A stretch of 46,664 nucleotides of DNA from the IMG/VR virus record IMGVR_UViG_3300028610_000664, positions 1-46,664 of that record; one strand, 5' to 3'. Position numbers and translations under genes: made by a program. This stretch comes from a virus. Each line of letters starts with the position of its first letter. Position 1 is the stretch's first letter. The notes beneath the pieces were generated by a model that saw nothing but the letters and a program-made list of their open reading frames with translations, ran no database searches and was not told the DNA's origin. Of this stretch, positions 9,375 to 17,956 are shown piece after piece.

Positions 9375-10379
9375 TTAGCCTTCGTTACCTTTCTTGACGT
9401 GTCCCAGTCCAACTGCAACGCCGTTCACGATTCGGTAACCGTAAACTTGCAATCCACGCAGGAGGTTAGAGAACGACCGCTCGGAGCGGAGAGTTTCCAA
9501 CTTGGTGAACTGCGCAGCGAAGGTCAGTGCGGCAGTGACGCCGAAAAGAACCGGATACGCGGTGGGCGTGCCAGTTGCCGGAAGCAAGAGGTTCGACAGG
9601 TAAAGCGTGAATCTGTCGATCATGCCAAGGCGACCGTTACGCTGAATCGACGTGCCGTCACCCGCCAGAGAGGCGTCTTTCAGGTCAGACCGCTTGATGC
9701 GGGCTGCCAGCCAAGCTGGGATTACCATGAAACGACCTGACTCGGGGATATTCTGCTCGTCAAGACATTGGCCACAGTTGATGATGAAATCAACGATCTT
9801 CTCAGCGTTTGCGGCAGTGTCACCCGCGAAGGTGCCTGCGCCAGCGCCGGAGACGAACTGCGGTGTGGCTGCAACGCCGAGGTCCAGATCACCGGAAATT
9901 GCTCCGGCTGTCAGGCCAACGTTGCCGCTATCGATCTGTGCGCCTTCGCCAGTTACGTCAGTGATGTCAGCCAAAACGCCAGTATCGACGGCGACCTTCA
10001 TAGCTTCTGAGGCGTCTTCTGCCCAGACAGAAAGCTGGTCGATGTCTGACTGAATCTCCATCACGTCATCCAGGGCAAGGTTGAAATACTTGCCTTTGTC
10101 GATAAGCAGTGATTGCTTGGCGACAGATGGACGGGTAACGGCCAAATCTTGGTCTGCTTCGTAATCAGAGATAGTCACGTCAGGACGGCTACGGATCTGA
10201 ACCGTATCGCCTTTGTTCTTAATCTCGCCTTCGTAATCGGTGTTAGCGATTGCGCCAAGGACGGTTGCATCGTAGAACTTCTCTACGAGTTTACCGCTCC
10301 ACACTTCCGGAATGAAGACTCCGGCGTATGCGGGGGACGGGGCTGAACCCGACCACGGGGTACCGAGGGGATATGCCAT
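9375..10379 (-). CDS. major capsid (coat) protein
   Basis: The 334-residue product starts at ATG 10379, preceded by AGGAG seven bases upstream; a longer frame to 10418 lacks such a site. It follows the scaffold-like gene and precedes the adaptors, the classic coat position. Segments such as FIPEVWSGKLVEKFYD and the conserved NKGDTVQIRSRPDV stretch are typical of HK97-fold coat proteins of P22/N4-type phages. It forms the icosahedral shell. Confidence 0.85.
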   Translation of the reverse strand: MAYPLGTPWSGSAPSPAYAGVFIPEVWSGKLVEKFYDATVLGAIANTDYEGEIKNKGDTVQIRSRPDVTISDYEADQDLAVTRPSVAKQSLLIDKGKYFNLALDDVMEIQSDIDQLSVWAEDASEAMKVAVDTGVLADITDVTGEGAQIDSGNVGLTAGAISGDLDLGVAATPQFVSGAGAGTFAGDTAANAEKIVDFIINCGQCLDEQNIPESGRFMVIPAWLAARIKRSDLKDASLAGDGTSIQRNGRLGMIDRFTLYLSNLLLPATGTPTAYPVLFGVTAALTFAAQFTKLETLRSERSFSNLLRGLQVYGYRIVNGVAVGLGHVKKGNEG

Positions 10380-10431
10380 AATAGTGCTCCTAGTTAAAGG
10401 CTGAAGTCGTACCAGCAATTAACCAAAGTGG

Positions 10432-11490
10432 TTATGCAGTTATGCGACCCGACGTTTGCGCTGCGAACAAATCCTTCTCTAAAGCTACGAACTCCGGTGA
10501 GAGTTCCTGGCCCTTCCGATGGACCTCGTTCTTAGCGGCGTAGAAATCGCTAATCATCTTGCGGGACCAAACCCGCTTACCACTTTCATTTGGAGCGCCT
10601 GTCGTCCCGGTTTTCGGCGTTCCGGGGGCCACTAATTCTTCGAGAGCTTGTTGTGGTTCCTCCGGTGTTACTGGAGGAGTAACTTCACCCTCTGGTGCTA
10701 CGACTGCGTTTTCTGTCTGAAAGCCTTTAAAAATTGCAATAACAACTTCTGCGTTATTGCTGTTGAAAGCGTTTGTGAGAAGTTGGCCGCGTGGTACTCC
10801 TGCGTACGGGTCATTTTCATTCAACCATCGCAGGAAGACCTTGTTCTCGTTTTGCTGTAACCATTCAGGCACAGCTTCCGTGAGAGCAGCAAGCAACTTG
10901 TCACGCTGAGACTTTAACTCATCCTCTACCGTTTTGGAAGCGGTTTGTTCGCCCGCTGCAATACGGTCACCCAAGGGTTGGACGCGAGAATCGATCTGAG
11001 GGATGAGTGTTCGTTCGGCGACACGACCAATCAGGTCAATGAGATCAGGGCCAAACTGCCGGGTTTCCTCATCAGTTACGACGGGAAGCTCAGTAGCGGC
11101 AGGGGCTGCGGGGGCTGCGGGGGCCTGGACAGTCTGCATACTGGCGATCAGACTTTCGGTATTGTTGACTCGCTGCCGAAGTTCTGTCACTTGATCCTGG
11201 CTCTCTCTGAGATCCCGACTTAGTTTCGGAACCTCTGCATTGTATTTGCCTTGCAGGACTTTGTACTTGTGTTCCATACCCTCGTCAACAGGTTCGGCGG
11301 GGGCTGGTTCAACCACGGGGGCAGGCTCCTCGCTCACGGCGGGGGCTGCTGGGGCTGCTGGGGCTGCTGGGGCTGGGGCTGAATCGGCTGCCGGAGGGGC
11401 TGCCGGATCTTCCACTGGCTTGTTTATTTCTTCGAGAATTCTGTTTGCTTCATCGACTTGCTTTTGTACTTGAGCGGGGAGCGCACCCAT
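10432..11490 (-). CDS. scaffolding protein
   Basis: The 352-residue product starts at ATG 11490 with GGAGG eight bases upstream, rather than at the ATG five codons earlier. It has an alanine/proline-rich N-terminal region, a central coiled coil (about residues 75-115, heptads around YKVLQGKYNAEVPKLSRDL), another Ala/Pro linker, and a charged helical C-terminus. Low complexity, acidity and position just before the coat gene are hallmarks of scaffolds that shape the procapsid and are then removed. Confidence 0.75.
   Translation of the reverse strand: MGALPAQVQKQVDEANRILEEINKPVEDPAAPPAADSAPAPAAPAAPAAPAVSEEPAPVVEPAPAEPVDEGMEHKYKVLQGKYNAEVPKLSRDLRESQDQVTELRQRVNNTESLIASMQTVQAPAAPAAPAATELPVVTDEETRQFGPDLIDLIGRVAERTLIPQIDSRVQPLGDRIAAGEQTASKTVEDELKSQRDKLLAALTEAVPEWLQQNENKVFLRWLNENDPYAGVPRGQLLTNAFNSNNAEVVIAIFKGFQTENAVVAPEGEVTPPVTPEEPQQALEELVAPGTPKTGTTGAPNESGKRVWSRKMISDFYAAKNEVHRKGQELSPEFVALEKDLFAAQTSGRITA
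11342..11377 (-). repeat. 9-base tandem repeat in the scaffold gene
   Basis: Three full GGGGCTGCT units (plus-strand reading) and a partial fourth encode the Ala-Ala-Pro linker of the scaffold. Slippage here would change linker length in steps of three residues. Confidence 0.8.
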
Positions 11491-11508
11491 GGCGTATTCC
11501 TCCAATAG

Positions 11509-11739
11509 TTATGTTTTGATTTTCGACAGGAGAGCTGGAGCTGACGCAAATGCCTTGATGATGCCGTCAGTAACTTCGACTTTACCTTGTGAGCGTCTGA
11601 GCTTCACGTCGTCTAAGTGCTGAGAGCATTCATCCCGAAACTTGCTTCGGTTTTCCGCAATCCATTCCAATACTACTGTGAAGTCCGGATGTCCTCGGAG
11701 ATTCACCAATGCTTGAGTTGCTTCTTTAGTTAATTTCAA
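11509..11739 (-). CDS. small head-operon protein
   Basis: The C-terminal frame is well supported, but the start is uncertain. A TTG at 11739 with TATAGGAA upstream, just after the previous stop, gives 76 residues; an ATG at 11844 would give 111 residues but overlaps the upstream gene by about 90 bases. The protein is helical and basic (ALVNLRGHPDFTVVLEWIAE, then FRDECSQHLDDVKLRRSQGK). Its role was not recognised; the position between portal and scaffold suggests head morphogenesis. Confidence 0.55.
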   Translation of the reverse strand: MKLTKEATQALVNLRGHPDFTVVLEWIAENRSKFRDECSQHLDDVKLRRSQGKVEVTDGIIKAFASAPALLSKIKT

Positions 11740-11752
11740 GTGCGTTCGATTC

Positions 11753-11944
11753 CTATATGCCGTATCGGTCGCGCCTCGCTTCTTCGTCGCTGAGAGAGCC
11801 GTCGTATCCGGCATCGACTGCCGAACCGTCTTTTGAAAAATCACGGCTCCTGCGAGCTTCCGGAGTAGCGTGGCAGATTGTAATGTCTTTCACGCCGTCC
11901 AGACTTTTCAGAATGTGCGTTTTGCCTGTGGATTTCTGAGGCAT
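11753..11944 (-). CDS. small hypothetical head-operon protein
   Basis: The 63-residue product starts at ATG 11944, immediately after the stop of the upstream gene, with an AAGG site in the end of that gene. It is basic at the N-terminus (MPQKSTGKTHILKSL) and acidic near the C-terminus (SLSDEEARRDRYGI). No family was recognised. Confidence 0.5.
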   Translation of the reverse strand: MPQKSTGKTHILKSLDGVKDITICHATPEARRSRDFSKDGSAVDAGYDGSLSDEEARRDRYGI

Positions 11945-11945
11945 G

Positions 11946-12140
11946 TTAGCCTTTTCCACCAGCGCCGTGCGGGTCGCCAACGCCAGACGTTACGCCTGAC
12001 GTACGGTTGATCGGTAGATCTTTGTTGCCCTTTGTGGGTCCACAGAACTTACTGGACTTGACAGAGGAATGTGATTCCTGGCCAGTCTGGTTGTAGCCCT
12101 CGGACGGGTTGTCGGGCAGGAACTTGCCTTTAATAGTCAT
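11946..12140 (-). CDS. small hypothetical head-operon protein
   Basis: The 64-residue product lies downstream of the portal gene and has TAGGAG about 12 bases before its ATG. It is rich in Gly, Ser, Asn and Lys with little predicted structure (SEGYNQTGQESHSSVKSSKF). No family was recognised. Confidence 0.5.
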   Translation of the reverse strand: MTIKGKFLPDNPSEGYNQTGQESHSSVKSSKFCGPTKGNKDLPINRTSGVTSGVGDPHGAGGKG

Positions 12141-12212
12141 TTCGCCGAACTCCTAATACGTATGGAGAGATTTCACGCCGAGTCTATCAGCGCCATGGGT
12201 AGGGGTCAACCA

Positions 12213-14342
12213 TCAGGCCCTCATCCCTGGCCGCCCTGTGGGGCCTTGGAAGTCGCCTTCGACCTCCTCACGCGCCGCTTCAGGGGGTGCCCGTTCGTCC
12301 TTGGGGGCTGGAGTCTGGCTGGGGTCGCCACCTTGGCCGGGTGCAGTTGGCACACCTTGGGCCTGGGCGGCAGCTTGCTGCTGCATATTCATCCGGATTT
12401 GCTCGTCATCAGGGACGGTTTTCTCGTGTTCCAGGCCCAGATTCTGGGCAACGCTGCGCAGGATATTGGCGCGGCCTTCTGGTCCGACGATTGCCATATC
12501 AATCGGGTTCGCTGTGAGCTGCAAGAATTCGAGTTGCCTCATGCGATCCTGTTCGCGCTTCACAGCGTGGCCGACACCCTTCACAACGATCAACTCATCG
12601 CCCCGGAACATGTTCGGGTTCGTGAGCATAATCATGTCATACAACTGGTGCAGGATTGGATCGATTATATCCCGGTCAATACTGGCCGCGATATTCTGGA
12701 GGGTCTTCGAAGCGTTGCCCATCAGCATCGCCAAACCTGACGCAGTCCTGCCAGCACCACCGACTTTTTCATTGCCAGTCATGTACTTCGGAATCGCGCT
12801 GATTTCGTCGCCCATCACTGAGAACTCTTTGTAGATGCCCATCAGTTCCTGCGCATTCATTTGCGGTTGGAAGAACTCAATTGGCTTCGTGCCGGAGGTC
12901 ACAAGTGCTGGGTCGTAATTCACATGCCATCGCTTCCACGGGAACATGTCATCCGTCTCGCCGGGCAGTAACACGGCGTCGTTGATTATTACCTGCGGGC
13001 CTGACGAAATTCCTGCGTTGTTAACCAGCGAGCGGGCGGCGGCATTGCAGATTGTCTGAACGTCTTCGAGTAAGTCCGGCAGGCCGTAACCAATCATGGC
13101 ACCTGGGACTTGCTCGAAGGCGGTAATGTAATAGGGGGCACGTTGATTAGAGGCGGGGTTGATCTGAACCTTGATCACGTGGCGATCGATCAACCATGCG
13201 GTGACGAAGTATTCTTCAGTCGGGTCAGGGACTTTGTCCTCAGCCATGCCCCACTCCAGGAGCAATCGACCTGATACCCAACCCGTGTACTCGGCTGTGT
13301 CAATCAGGGAGGTGCCAGTGCGTGCCCAACGTTCTCGGTCTTCCAGTTCGGCCCGAGCTGTATCGATCGTATCCCACCACTCGTGGAGGCCATCGACCAT
13401 TGCCATCTCCAAGACTGCATCGATGGCTTCAGAGTTGTATCCAGGTAAGTCTTTTACGGAGCGAAGTTCCTTGCGCGTAACCTTGACCCTCTCGACAAAT
13501 TCAGCCTGTTCAATCGACGCAGCACCCGGCGACCAGTAGAGGTCGAACGGCGATACACGTTTCCAGAACATCTTGGGGATCGATTGCTGTGTCGGCTTCT
13601 TGTCCACCCATTTGGTCTGTGTAACGCGACGGACCTCAGGCCCTTTCATAACAGCGTAAGGGAAAATGGGTAGATCGATTAGGAACTCGGCGAATGCTTG
13701 ATAGAAGTTACCTTCGGTAAGAATGTCATCGAGCTGGTTCCCCGCCTTCTCTGCCTCGTCGTGAGCAACTTTCTTAGCCGCTCGCTCGGCTGCCTTGCGG
13801 AGTCCTGCAATTCGGTCGGCGACCATTTGCTGGTCAACCTGTTGCCCCGACTGCATCATCGTATTCACTTCTACATTTACAAGCTGTTGAATATCAGTTT
13901 CGATGCTCGCCGGGGTGACAGGAACGGGGGTAGCCTCTACATCCCATGGACGTTCTTGGGATAGGTACACATCACGAAGGAGTGCAGTGGCGGCGCGACA
14001 CTTTGTGGGTGTCACTCTGGCAAAGACCTCACTGCCTCCGAATAATTTAATCTCGTTCATCTTTGCGGTGTCGTACATCCCCTTGTACGTTCGCAGGGCG
14101 TTGAGTAGTCGTTCTGAGATGCCCTCAGCGTTGCGGAAGTTTCGCATATCCGTCATTCTTGCGCGGATGTGGCTTGCCAACATATCTTCAACTGCTTCTT
14201 CTTCTTGCCGTAGGCGCAGTGCATCGGCCTCGGCATTTTCATTCTGTTGGAGCTGGGCACCAGAAACTACGCGGAGCATACCCCGGCCTGAGTCGGGTCG
14301 AACAGGAATAGCCTGGGGAGTTGCGGTCTGATAAGTAGCCAT
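12213..14342 (-). CDS. portal protein
   Basis: The product of about 709 residues is taken from ATG 14342, which has GAGG six bases upstream; in-frame ATGs at 14351 and 14378 are possible. It has the features of the large portals of P22/N4-type phages: a helical N-terminus, the conserved central KMFWKRVSPFDLYWSPGA and MIGYGLPDLLEDVQTICNAA segments, and a Gln/Pro-rich, acidic C-terminal tail. Twelve copies should form the ring at one capsid vertex through which the terminase pumps DNA. The gene is read leftward, divergent from the small gene at 14400. Confidence 0.85.
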   Translation of the reverse strand: MATYQTATPQAIPVRPDSGRGMLRVVSGAQLQQNENAEADALRLRQEEEAVEDMLASHIRARMTDMRNFRNAEGISERLLNALRTYKGMYDTAKMNEIKLFGGSEVFARVTPTKCRAATALLRDVYLSQERPWDVEATPVPVTPASIETDIQQLVNVEVNTMMQSGQQVDQQMVADRIAGLRKAAERAAKKVAHDEAEKAGNQLDDILTEGNFYQAFAEFLIDLPIFPYAVMKGPEVRRVTQTKWVDKKPTQQSIPKMFWKRVSPFDLYWSPGAASIEQAEFVERVKVTRKELRSVKDLPGYNSEAIDAVLEMAMVDGLHEWWDTIDTARAELEDRERWARTGTSLIDTAEYTGWVSGRLLLEWGMAEDKVPDPTEEYFVTAWLIDRHVIKVQINPASNQRAPYYITAFEQVPGAMIGYGLPDLLEDVQTICNAAARSLVNNAGISSGPQVIINDAVLLPGETDDMFPWKRWHVNYDPALVTSGTKPIEFFQPQMNAQELMGIYKEFSVMGDEISAIPKYMTGNEKVGGAGRTASGLAMLMGNASKTLQNIAASIDRDIIDPILHQLYDMIMLTNPNMFRGDELIVVKGVGHAVKREQDRMRQLEFLQLTANPIDMAIVGPEGRANILRSVAQNLGLEHEKTVPDDEQIRMNMQQQAAAQAQGVPTAPGQGGDPSQTPAPKDERAPPEAAREEVEGDFQGPTGRPGMRA

Positions 14343-14399
14343 GGGCCTCATCTTGCAGGTATGATGTGCTGGAGTCAATCATAACCTATGGAGATCCGT

Positions 14400-14882
14400 A
14401 TGGATACCGCCCTGGCTGTTCAGGACGACCAACTAACTCTGGGCCACCTTAGCGCAACAATATGCGCAGAGCTGGCTGCAGGACTCGCCGATGCCGATGG
14501 TATCAAGGCCAAGTACGAGATTACGGAGGCCCAATGGCGGAAGTTGAAATCTGCCCCCCTGTTCCGGGCAATGCTCAAGGACGCTTTGCGCAAATTCCAG
14601 GGAGATATTGGGGCACCCGCCCGAATCAAGATGAAGGCGGAGATTCTTCTGGAGGATTCCATACCAGTACTCGACGGTATAATCCACGACAAAGACGGGG
14701 CTGCCTCGAATAAACTTGACAGCATCAAACAGCTCACAGTTCTGGCCGAAAAGACCGGCAATAAATCTAGTGATCGGGGCGGGGCCAGCGGGACGGGCTT
14801 CAGTGTCAATATCCATATCAACACAGGCGAAGGTCAGGAACCGGAACCTGTTATGGTCATTGAGCAAACCCCGGAAGATTAA
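14400..14882 (+). CDS. putative small terminase subunit, on the opposite strand
   Basis: The product has 160 residues from ATG 14400, which has GGAG seven bases upstream; an earlier ATG at 14388 is possible. The N-terminal half reads like a helix-turn-helix recognition unit (ADADGIKAKYEITEAQWRKL), followed by helices ending in DSIKQLTVLAEKTGNK and a Ser/Gly-rich tail with an acidic end. This pattern is common in phage packaging proteins placed next to the terminase. It would bind the packaging site and recruit the large subunit. It is the only plus-strand gene in the left arm, and its stop codon overlaps that of the large terminase. Confidence 0.55.
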   Translation: MDTALAVQDDQLTLGHLSATICAELAAGLADADGIKAKYEITEAQWRKLKSAPLFRAMLKDALRKFQGDIGAPARIKMKAEILLEDSIPVLDGIIHDKDGAASNKLDSIKQLTVLAEKTGNKSSDRGGASGTGFSVNIHINTGEGQEPEPVMVIEQTPED

Positions 14883-16318
14883 GTCCAGGAGCCTTTTGGC
14901 AGGGGTGGCTTTAACGGGCGCGGGCACATCGACTGCATTACCTTCCCCAGATAGTTTGCATTCGTAGACATGCACATGTACTGAAGCGAGTCACAGAGGT
15001 CAGACCACGGATGTGTTTTCTCTGGCTTGTCTTCCAGTATTCCAGTTTGCTTCCGCCGATACCGATACCAATATTTCATCGCCTGAATCAGCAAGGTACA
15101 GTTGTTTGAGAATATAAGTTGGGGTCCACCGTCCACCTGATGCAAAAGCATTTGCTCCACTGCGCGTACGCGAGGGTCAACGTTATTCGTCGGGGCTGCA
15201 TAGACATCAAACCCCAGCCGCCGCAATACGTCGAACGGCGAGTCTTCGTTGGTCTGCGATTTATCTCGGCCTTTTGGATCGGCGACCATGAATATTTTCA
15301 TCCCCATGTATTTCTCATGCAGGAGGGGACGAAGTAGCGTCGTTGCGAATTGCTCGATACCCATGTCCTCCGACGACAACTCATCGTACAGGACGAGCCG
15401 TCCGCGATTATCGATCTGCCCGATCAGACACGCGGGAGTTCGGCCAAAGTCCTGACCAATCATAATTGGCATTGCCCTATTAACTTCCAGCGTATCGTGC
15501 TCTTTTATATGAAAGCCGGGATTGAAGGATGCCCGGAATACTGCTTGGCCGCCCAAGGATTTTCCGTACTGTCCGTGGACATGGATGTGCGACCAGTCGG
15601 GGTTGTTATTGGCTTCGAGGTTTGGATAGTAATCGTCCGGCAAGTTCTCGACATTTTCCGCGTTGTCGTCAAGTCCACCCGGCTGCCGGAAGAAGGCCCA
15701 GTTTGGCGGACGCTCAATCTCCAGCTTGGTGTACCAGTCTGAATCTTCGTCGGGCGGATTTGACTCGGCGATGATGCCGAACCAAGTCGGCTTGGCAATA
15801 GCCTTAGACGGGAAACGTCCCAGACGACCGGAGATCGCATCGATAAGCCCGATGTCAATTTCCCGGAACTCACTAATCCACGCACCTGTAAGGTTGAGGG
15901 ACAGTAGTCGCTGTTGATCCTGTTTGGTGTCCAGGGGGATAAGCATCCAGTCGCTCTCCACCTTCGTTCCGTCGGCCAGTGGGAAACGCACTTGGATCGT
16001 GGCGTCTGTAACACGGTAGTGAGCGATCGGCGAGAGCCAGAGTTGAATGTCGGCAAGACAGGTCTGCCGCAACTGCTGCAAGGTATTACGAACGATTGCC
16101 ATACGTGTTTGCCGAATACCCCTTGCGTTGGGTTCCTGCAATCTTGCACGCCTCAGCAATTCCATAAAGCACCCAGCCGATTTTCCGGAACCGACAGGCC
16201 CCATGATCAGCCGGACGAAGGAATCGTCCAACATAAATTTGCCAACAGTCGGCGGCGTAATGAAATTTAATTCATTAGGGTTGGCGTCGGCACTGACATC
16301 GCGTTGGTCACCAATCAT
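14879..16318 (-). CDS. terL: terminase large subunit
   Basis: This 479-residue ATPase/nuclease packages DNA into the procapsid. Walker A is GPVGSGKS near residue 40, and an adenine/arginine motif (RQTRMAIVRNT) follows. The ATPase acidic motif lies around WISEFREID. The RNase H-like nuclease begins at MIGQDFGRTPACLIG, with a second acidic site in MVADPKGRD and a third in WSDLCDSLQY. The length is normal. It overlaps the upstream 57-residue gene by four bases (ATGA), and its stop codon overlaps that of the convergent gene at 14400-14882. Confidence 0.9.
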   Translation of the reverse strand: MIGDQRDVSADANPNELNFITPPTVGKFMLDDSFVRLIMGPVGSGKSAGCFMELLRRARLQEPNARGIRQTRMAIVRNTLQQLRQTCLADIQLWLSPIAHYRVTDATIQVRFPLADGTKVESDWMLIPLDTKQDQQRLLSLNLTGAWISEFREIDIGLIDAISGRLGRFPSKAIAKPTWFGIIAESNPPDEDSDWYTKLEIERPPNWAFFRQPGGLDDNAENVENLPDDYYPNLEANNNPDWSHIHVHGQYGKSLGGQAVFRASFNPGFHIKEHDTLEVNRAMPIMIGQDFGRTPACLIGQIDNRGRLVLYDELSSEDMGIEQFATTLLRPLLHEKYMGMKIFMVADPKGRDKSQTNEDSPFDVLRRLGFDVYAAPTNNVDPRVRAVEQMLLHQVDGGPQLIFSNNCTLLIQAMKYWYRYRRKQTGILEDKPEKTHPWSDLCDSLQYMCMSTNANYLGKVMQSMCPRPLKPPLPKGSWT

Positions 16319-16488
16319 GCGTTAGCCCTCTTTAGGAATGGCACCAGGAACGGATTCTTAGGCCATCGTTCGTAGTGTTGGATTACTCCTCTGATGAACG
16401 ACTTGTCTCCTCGGCGCAATGCATCAACAATCCGATCTGAGTCGTTGATGTTCTCAAACAACTGTGCAACTGTGAGCTTAGGTTTCAC
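16315..16488 (-). CDS. small protein upstream of terL
   Basis: The best start is GTG 16488 with AAGGA nine bases upstream, giving 57 residues and a short overlap with the sulfotransferase gene; longer frames would overlap it more. The protein is helical and basic (VAQLFENINDSDRIVDALRR). Its stop overlaps the terL start by four bases, so it is co-translated with the terminase. No function was recognised; an additional packaging factor is conceivable. Confidence 0.55.
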   Translation of the reverse strand: MKPKLTVAQLFENINDSDRIVDALRRGDKSFIRGVIQHYERWPKNPFLVPFLKRANA

Positions 16489-17023
16489 CGGGGAGTTTCC
16501 TTGCTTGTTCCCACATTTTCCAGTCGGCGTCATAGAGCTGTCTCCACAGTTGATAGTTCTCCTCCGTACACACCGGGCTGGGCGGGGATCTGGTCTGCCG
16601 AAAATGCATTCCAAGTGTTTTCGTCGATACCTTGATAGGTGGATTCGCCAACATGTAACGCAGACTCACCAAAGTACATCCCTCCAGAGGCAACCCCTCT
16701 AGCTGCGAGTGCATAGAACGAACATGTAAGTCCATCGTCTCTTGCGGCGAAAAAAATAAAAACGTCATCAGATCGTCGAGGGATTCGCAGGGCGGATAGC
16801 CACGGCGTTCCATATGCATATCTTGCGGCGGCCAGAACATTGCCCAAGCAGAAAGTAGCCGGTCCCAAGGATTTCGCACGACGATAAACTTCTGCTGACA
16901 TTCTATCCACTTTGGTTTGCTCTGGTTGTATGAATAAGTGCGCAAGAGCGTTGTCGAACCACACCTTGGGAAAACGCGTAATCCCACGTCGCCTTTGACT
17001 ATCCAATGTGCATCCGGGTCCAT
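16478..17023 (-). CDS. sulfotransferase family protein
   Basis: The 181-residue product starts at ATG 17023, which overlaps the upstream stop (TGATG). It carries the two hallmarks of PAPS-dependent sulfotransferases: an N-terminal P-loop-like PRCGSTTLLRTY for the 5'-phosphosulfate, and VVRNPWDRLLSAW for the 3'-phosphate. The later LHVRSMHSQLEGL matches the H..Q segment of carbohydrate sulfotransferases of the family 2 type. It is short for the family but keeps the core. It could sulfate host surface sugars, lipids or a virion component. No PAPS synthesis gene is seen, so host PAPS would be used. Confidence 0.8.
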   Translation of the reverse strand: MDPDAHWIVKGDVGLRVFPRCGSTTLLRTYSYNQSKPKWIECQQKFIVVRNPWDRLLSAWAMFWPPQDMHMERRGYPPCESLDDLMTFLFFSPQETMDLHVRSMHSQLEGLPLEGCTLVSLRYMLANPPIKVSTKTLGMHFRQTRSPPSPVCTEENYQLWRQLYDADWKMWEQARKLPGET

Positions 17024-17232
17024 CACGCTGCCATTGGCGGCGGATCGAAAACCAACGGCTCCTCTGGTGCAGGAATGACGGCCAGGAGATTTGGGCCGAA
17101 CGTCGCCTCGGGAGTTGTTACACTCTCGAAATTTTTGACAATTGACCAAGCGTGGTTGGATAGATTCTTTTCGTTTCCTGAGTTATGGAACTCCACGACT
17201 TTCGGAACCATGATGATTGCCCGATACTTCAT
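17023..17232 (-). CDS. small hypothetical protein
   Basis: The 69-residue product overlaps the upstream RHH gene (ATGA) and the downstream sulfotransferase gene (TGATG), so all three are translationally coupled. It has a proline-rich C-terminal tail (IPAPEEPLVFDPPPMAA). No family was recognised. Confidence 0.55.
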   Translation of the reverse strand: MKYRAIIMVPKVVEFHNSGNEKNLSNHAWSIVKNFESVTTPEATFGPNLLAVIPAPEEPLVFDPPPMAA

Positions 17233-17381
17233 TTTACAGTGCCGAGATAGGTGTCCACCGCACGTCGCATAAGCTCAGACATTGGCAGTCCAGTCTTCTC
17301 GGAGTGCTTCATCATTCGCCTGTACTGTGGCTTGGTTAAGATCAGGTGTATTCGAACACCGTTCATTGATTTACGGGGCAT
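17229..17381 (-). CDS. ribbon-helix-helix DNA-binding protein
   Basis: This 50-residue protein has the whole pattern of a MetJ/Arc-type ribbon-helix-helix fold. A basic N-terminus is followed by a strand (NGVRIHLILTKPQYRRM), a first helix (RRMMKHSEKTGL), the turn at GLPMSEL, and a second helix (SELMRRAVDTYL). Such proteins bind inverted repeats as dimers, with the strand entering the major groove. It is coupled to both neighbours by start/stop overlaps. It is the clearest candidate transcription factor in the window. Confidence 0.75.
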   Translation of the reverse strand: MPRKSMNGVRIHLILTKPQYRRMMKHSEKTGLPMSELMRRAVDTYLGTVK

Positions 17382-17608
17382 CAGATTTCCTTTTGTCGGA
17401 CGACATCAATCGTCCTACCGTTAATATTGGTGATGTATGCAATCTCGAATTCTTCGCGGGGGCCGACTTGCTCTAAGTAACAAGAGTCGCCATCAAGCGA
17501 GCGGGACATTTCAACGCTAATGCTTCCTGGCCCTTGCACAACTTGGTACTGGACAACTGCGCATGACTTATAGCTTTTGTCGGGCCGTACGAATCTGATT
17601 GTGAACAT
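17381..17608 (-). CDS. hypothetical protein
   Basis: The 75-residue product is beta-rich and soluble (FTIRFVRPDKSYKSC, FEIAYITNINGRTIDVV). Its stop overlaps the start of the RHH gene (TGATG). No family was recognised. Confidence 0.55.
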   Translation of the reverse strand: MFTIRFVRPDKSYKSCAVVQYQVVQGPGSISVEMSRSLDGDSCYLEQVGPREEFEIAYITNINGRTIDVVRQKEI

Positions 17609-17626
17609 TCTATTCCTTAGTTTAAC

Positions 17627-17956
17627 TTACCAAATTACATTTGCCGTGCAGCCAGCTGACTCCAATTCCCAGACAGAGAGTAGTGCTGTCTTCCTTCTTG
17701 AAGGCCGTCCACATCCCTTGCTGATGTAATCACACTTGATTATTACACCACCTGCCGGGCAGTTATTCTGGAGGTGCAAATATCTTGCCAGCGCCTTCTC
17801 ATACCTCTGAATACGTGCATCCTCGCGCTCGTGCTCTTTGTCCTCAAGCAAACCAGCGATGCATAATTCGCTTCCTTTGCAGGTGGCAATTTCTTCCTCA
17901 GAAAGAACTGCACAGCCGCTTATCGCCAGGACGATCAGTAACCACCATCTTTTCAT
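17627..17956 (-). CDS. small lipoprotein
   Basis: The 109-residue precursor starts with a lipoprotein signal (KRWWLLIVLAISGC): a basic start, a hydrophobic core and a lipobox with Cys15 as the likely lipidated residue. The mature part is helical and charged and has six further cysteines. An outer-membrane lipoprotein such as an outer spanin or an exclusion factor is possible, but no proline-rich spanin signature is present. It overlaps the upstream gene by four bases. Confidence 0.6.
   Translation of the reverse strand: MKRWWLLIVLAISGCAVLSEEEIATCKGSELCIAGLLEDKEHEREDARIQRYEKALARYLHLQNNCPAGGVIIKCDYISKGCGRPSRRKTALLSVWELESAGCTANVIW

Noticed and set aside
12162-12834. Plus-strand frames of about 190 codons opposite the portal gene
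   Set aside because: They mirror the portal coding strand with no independent start signal or family likeness.
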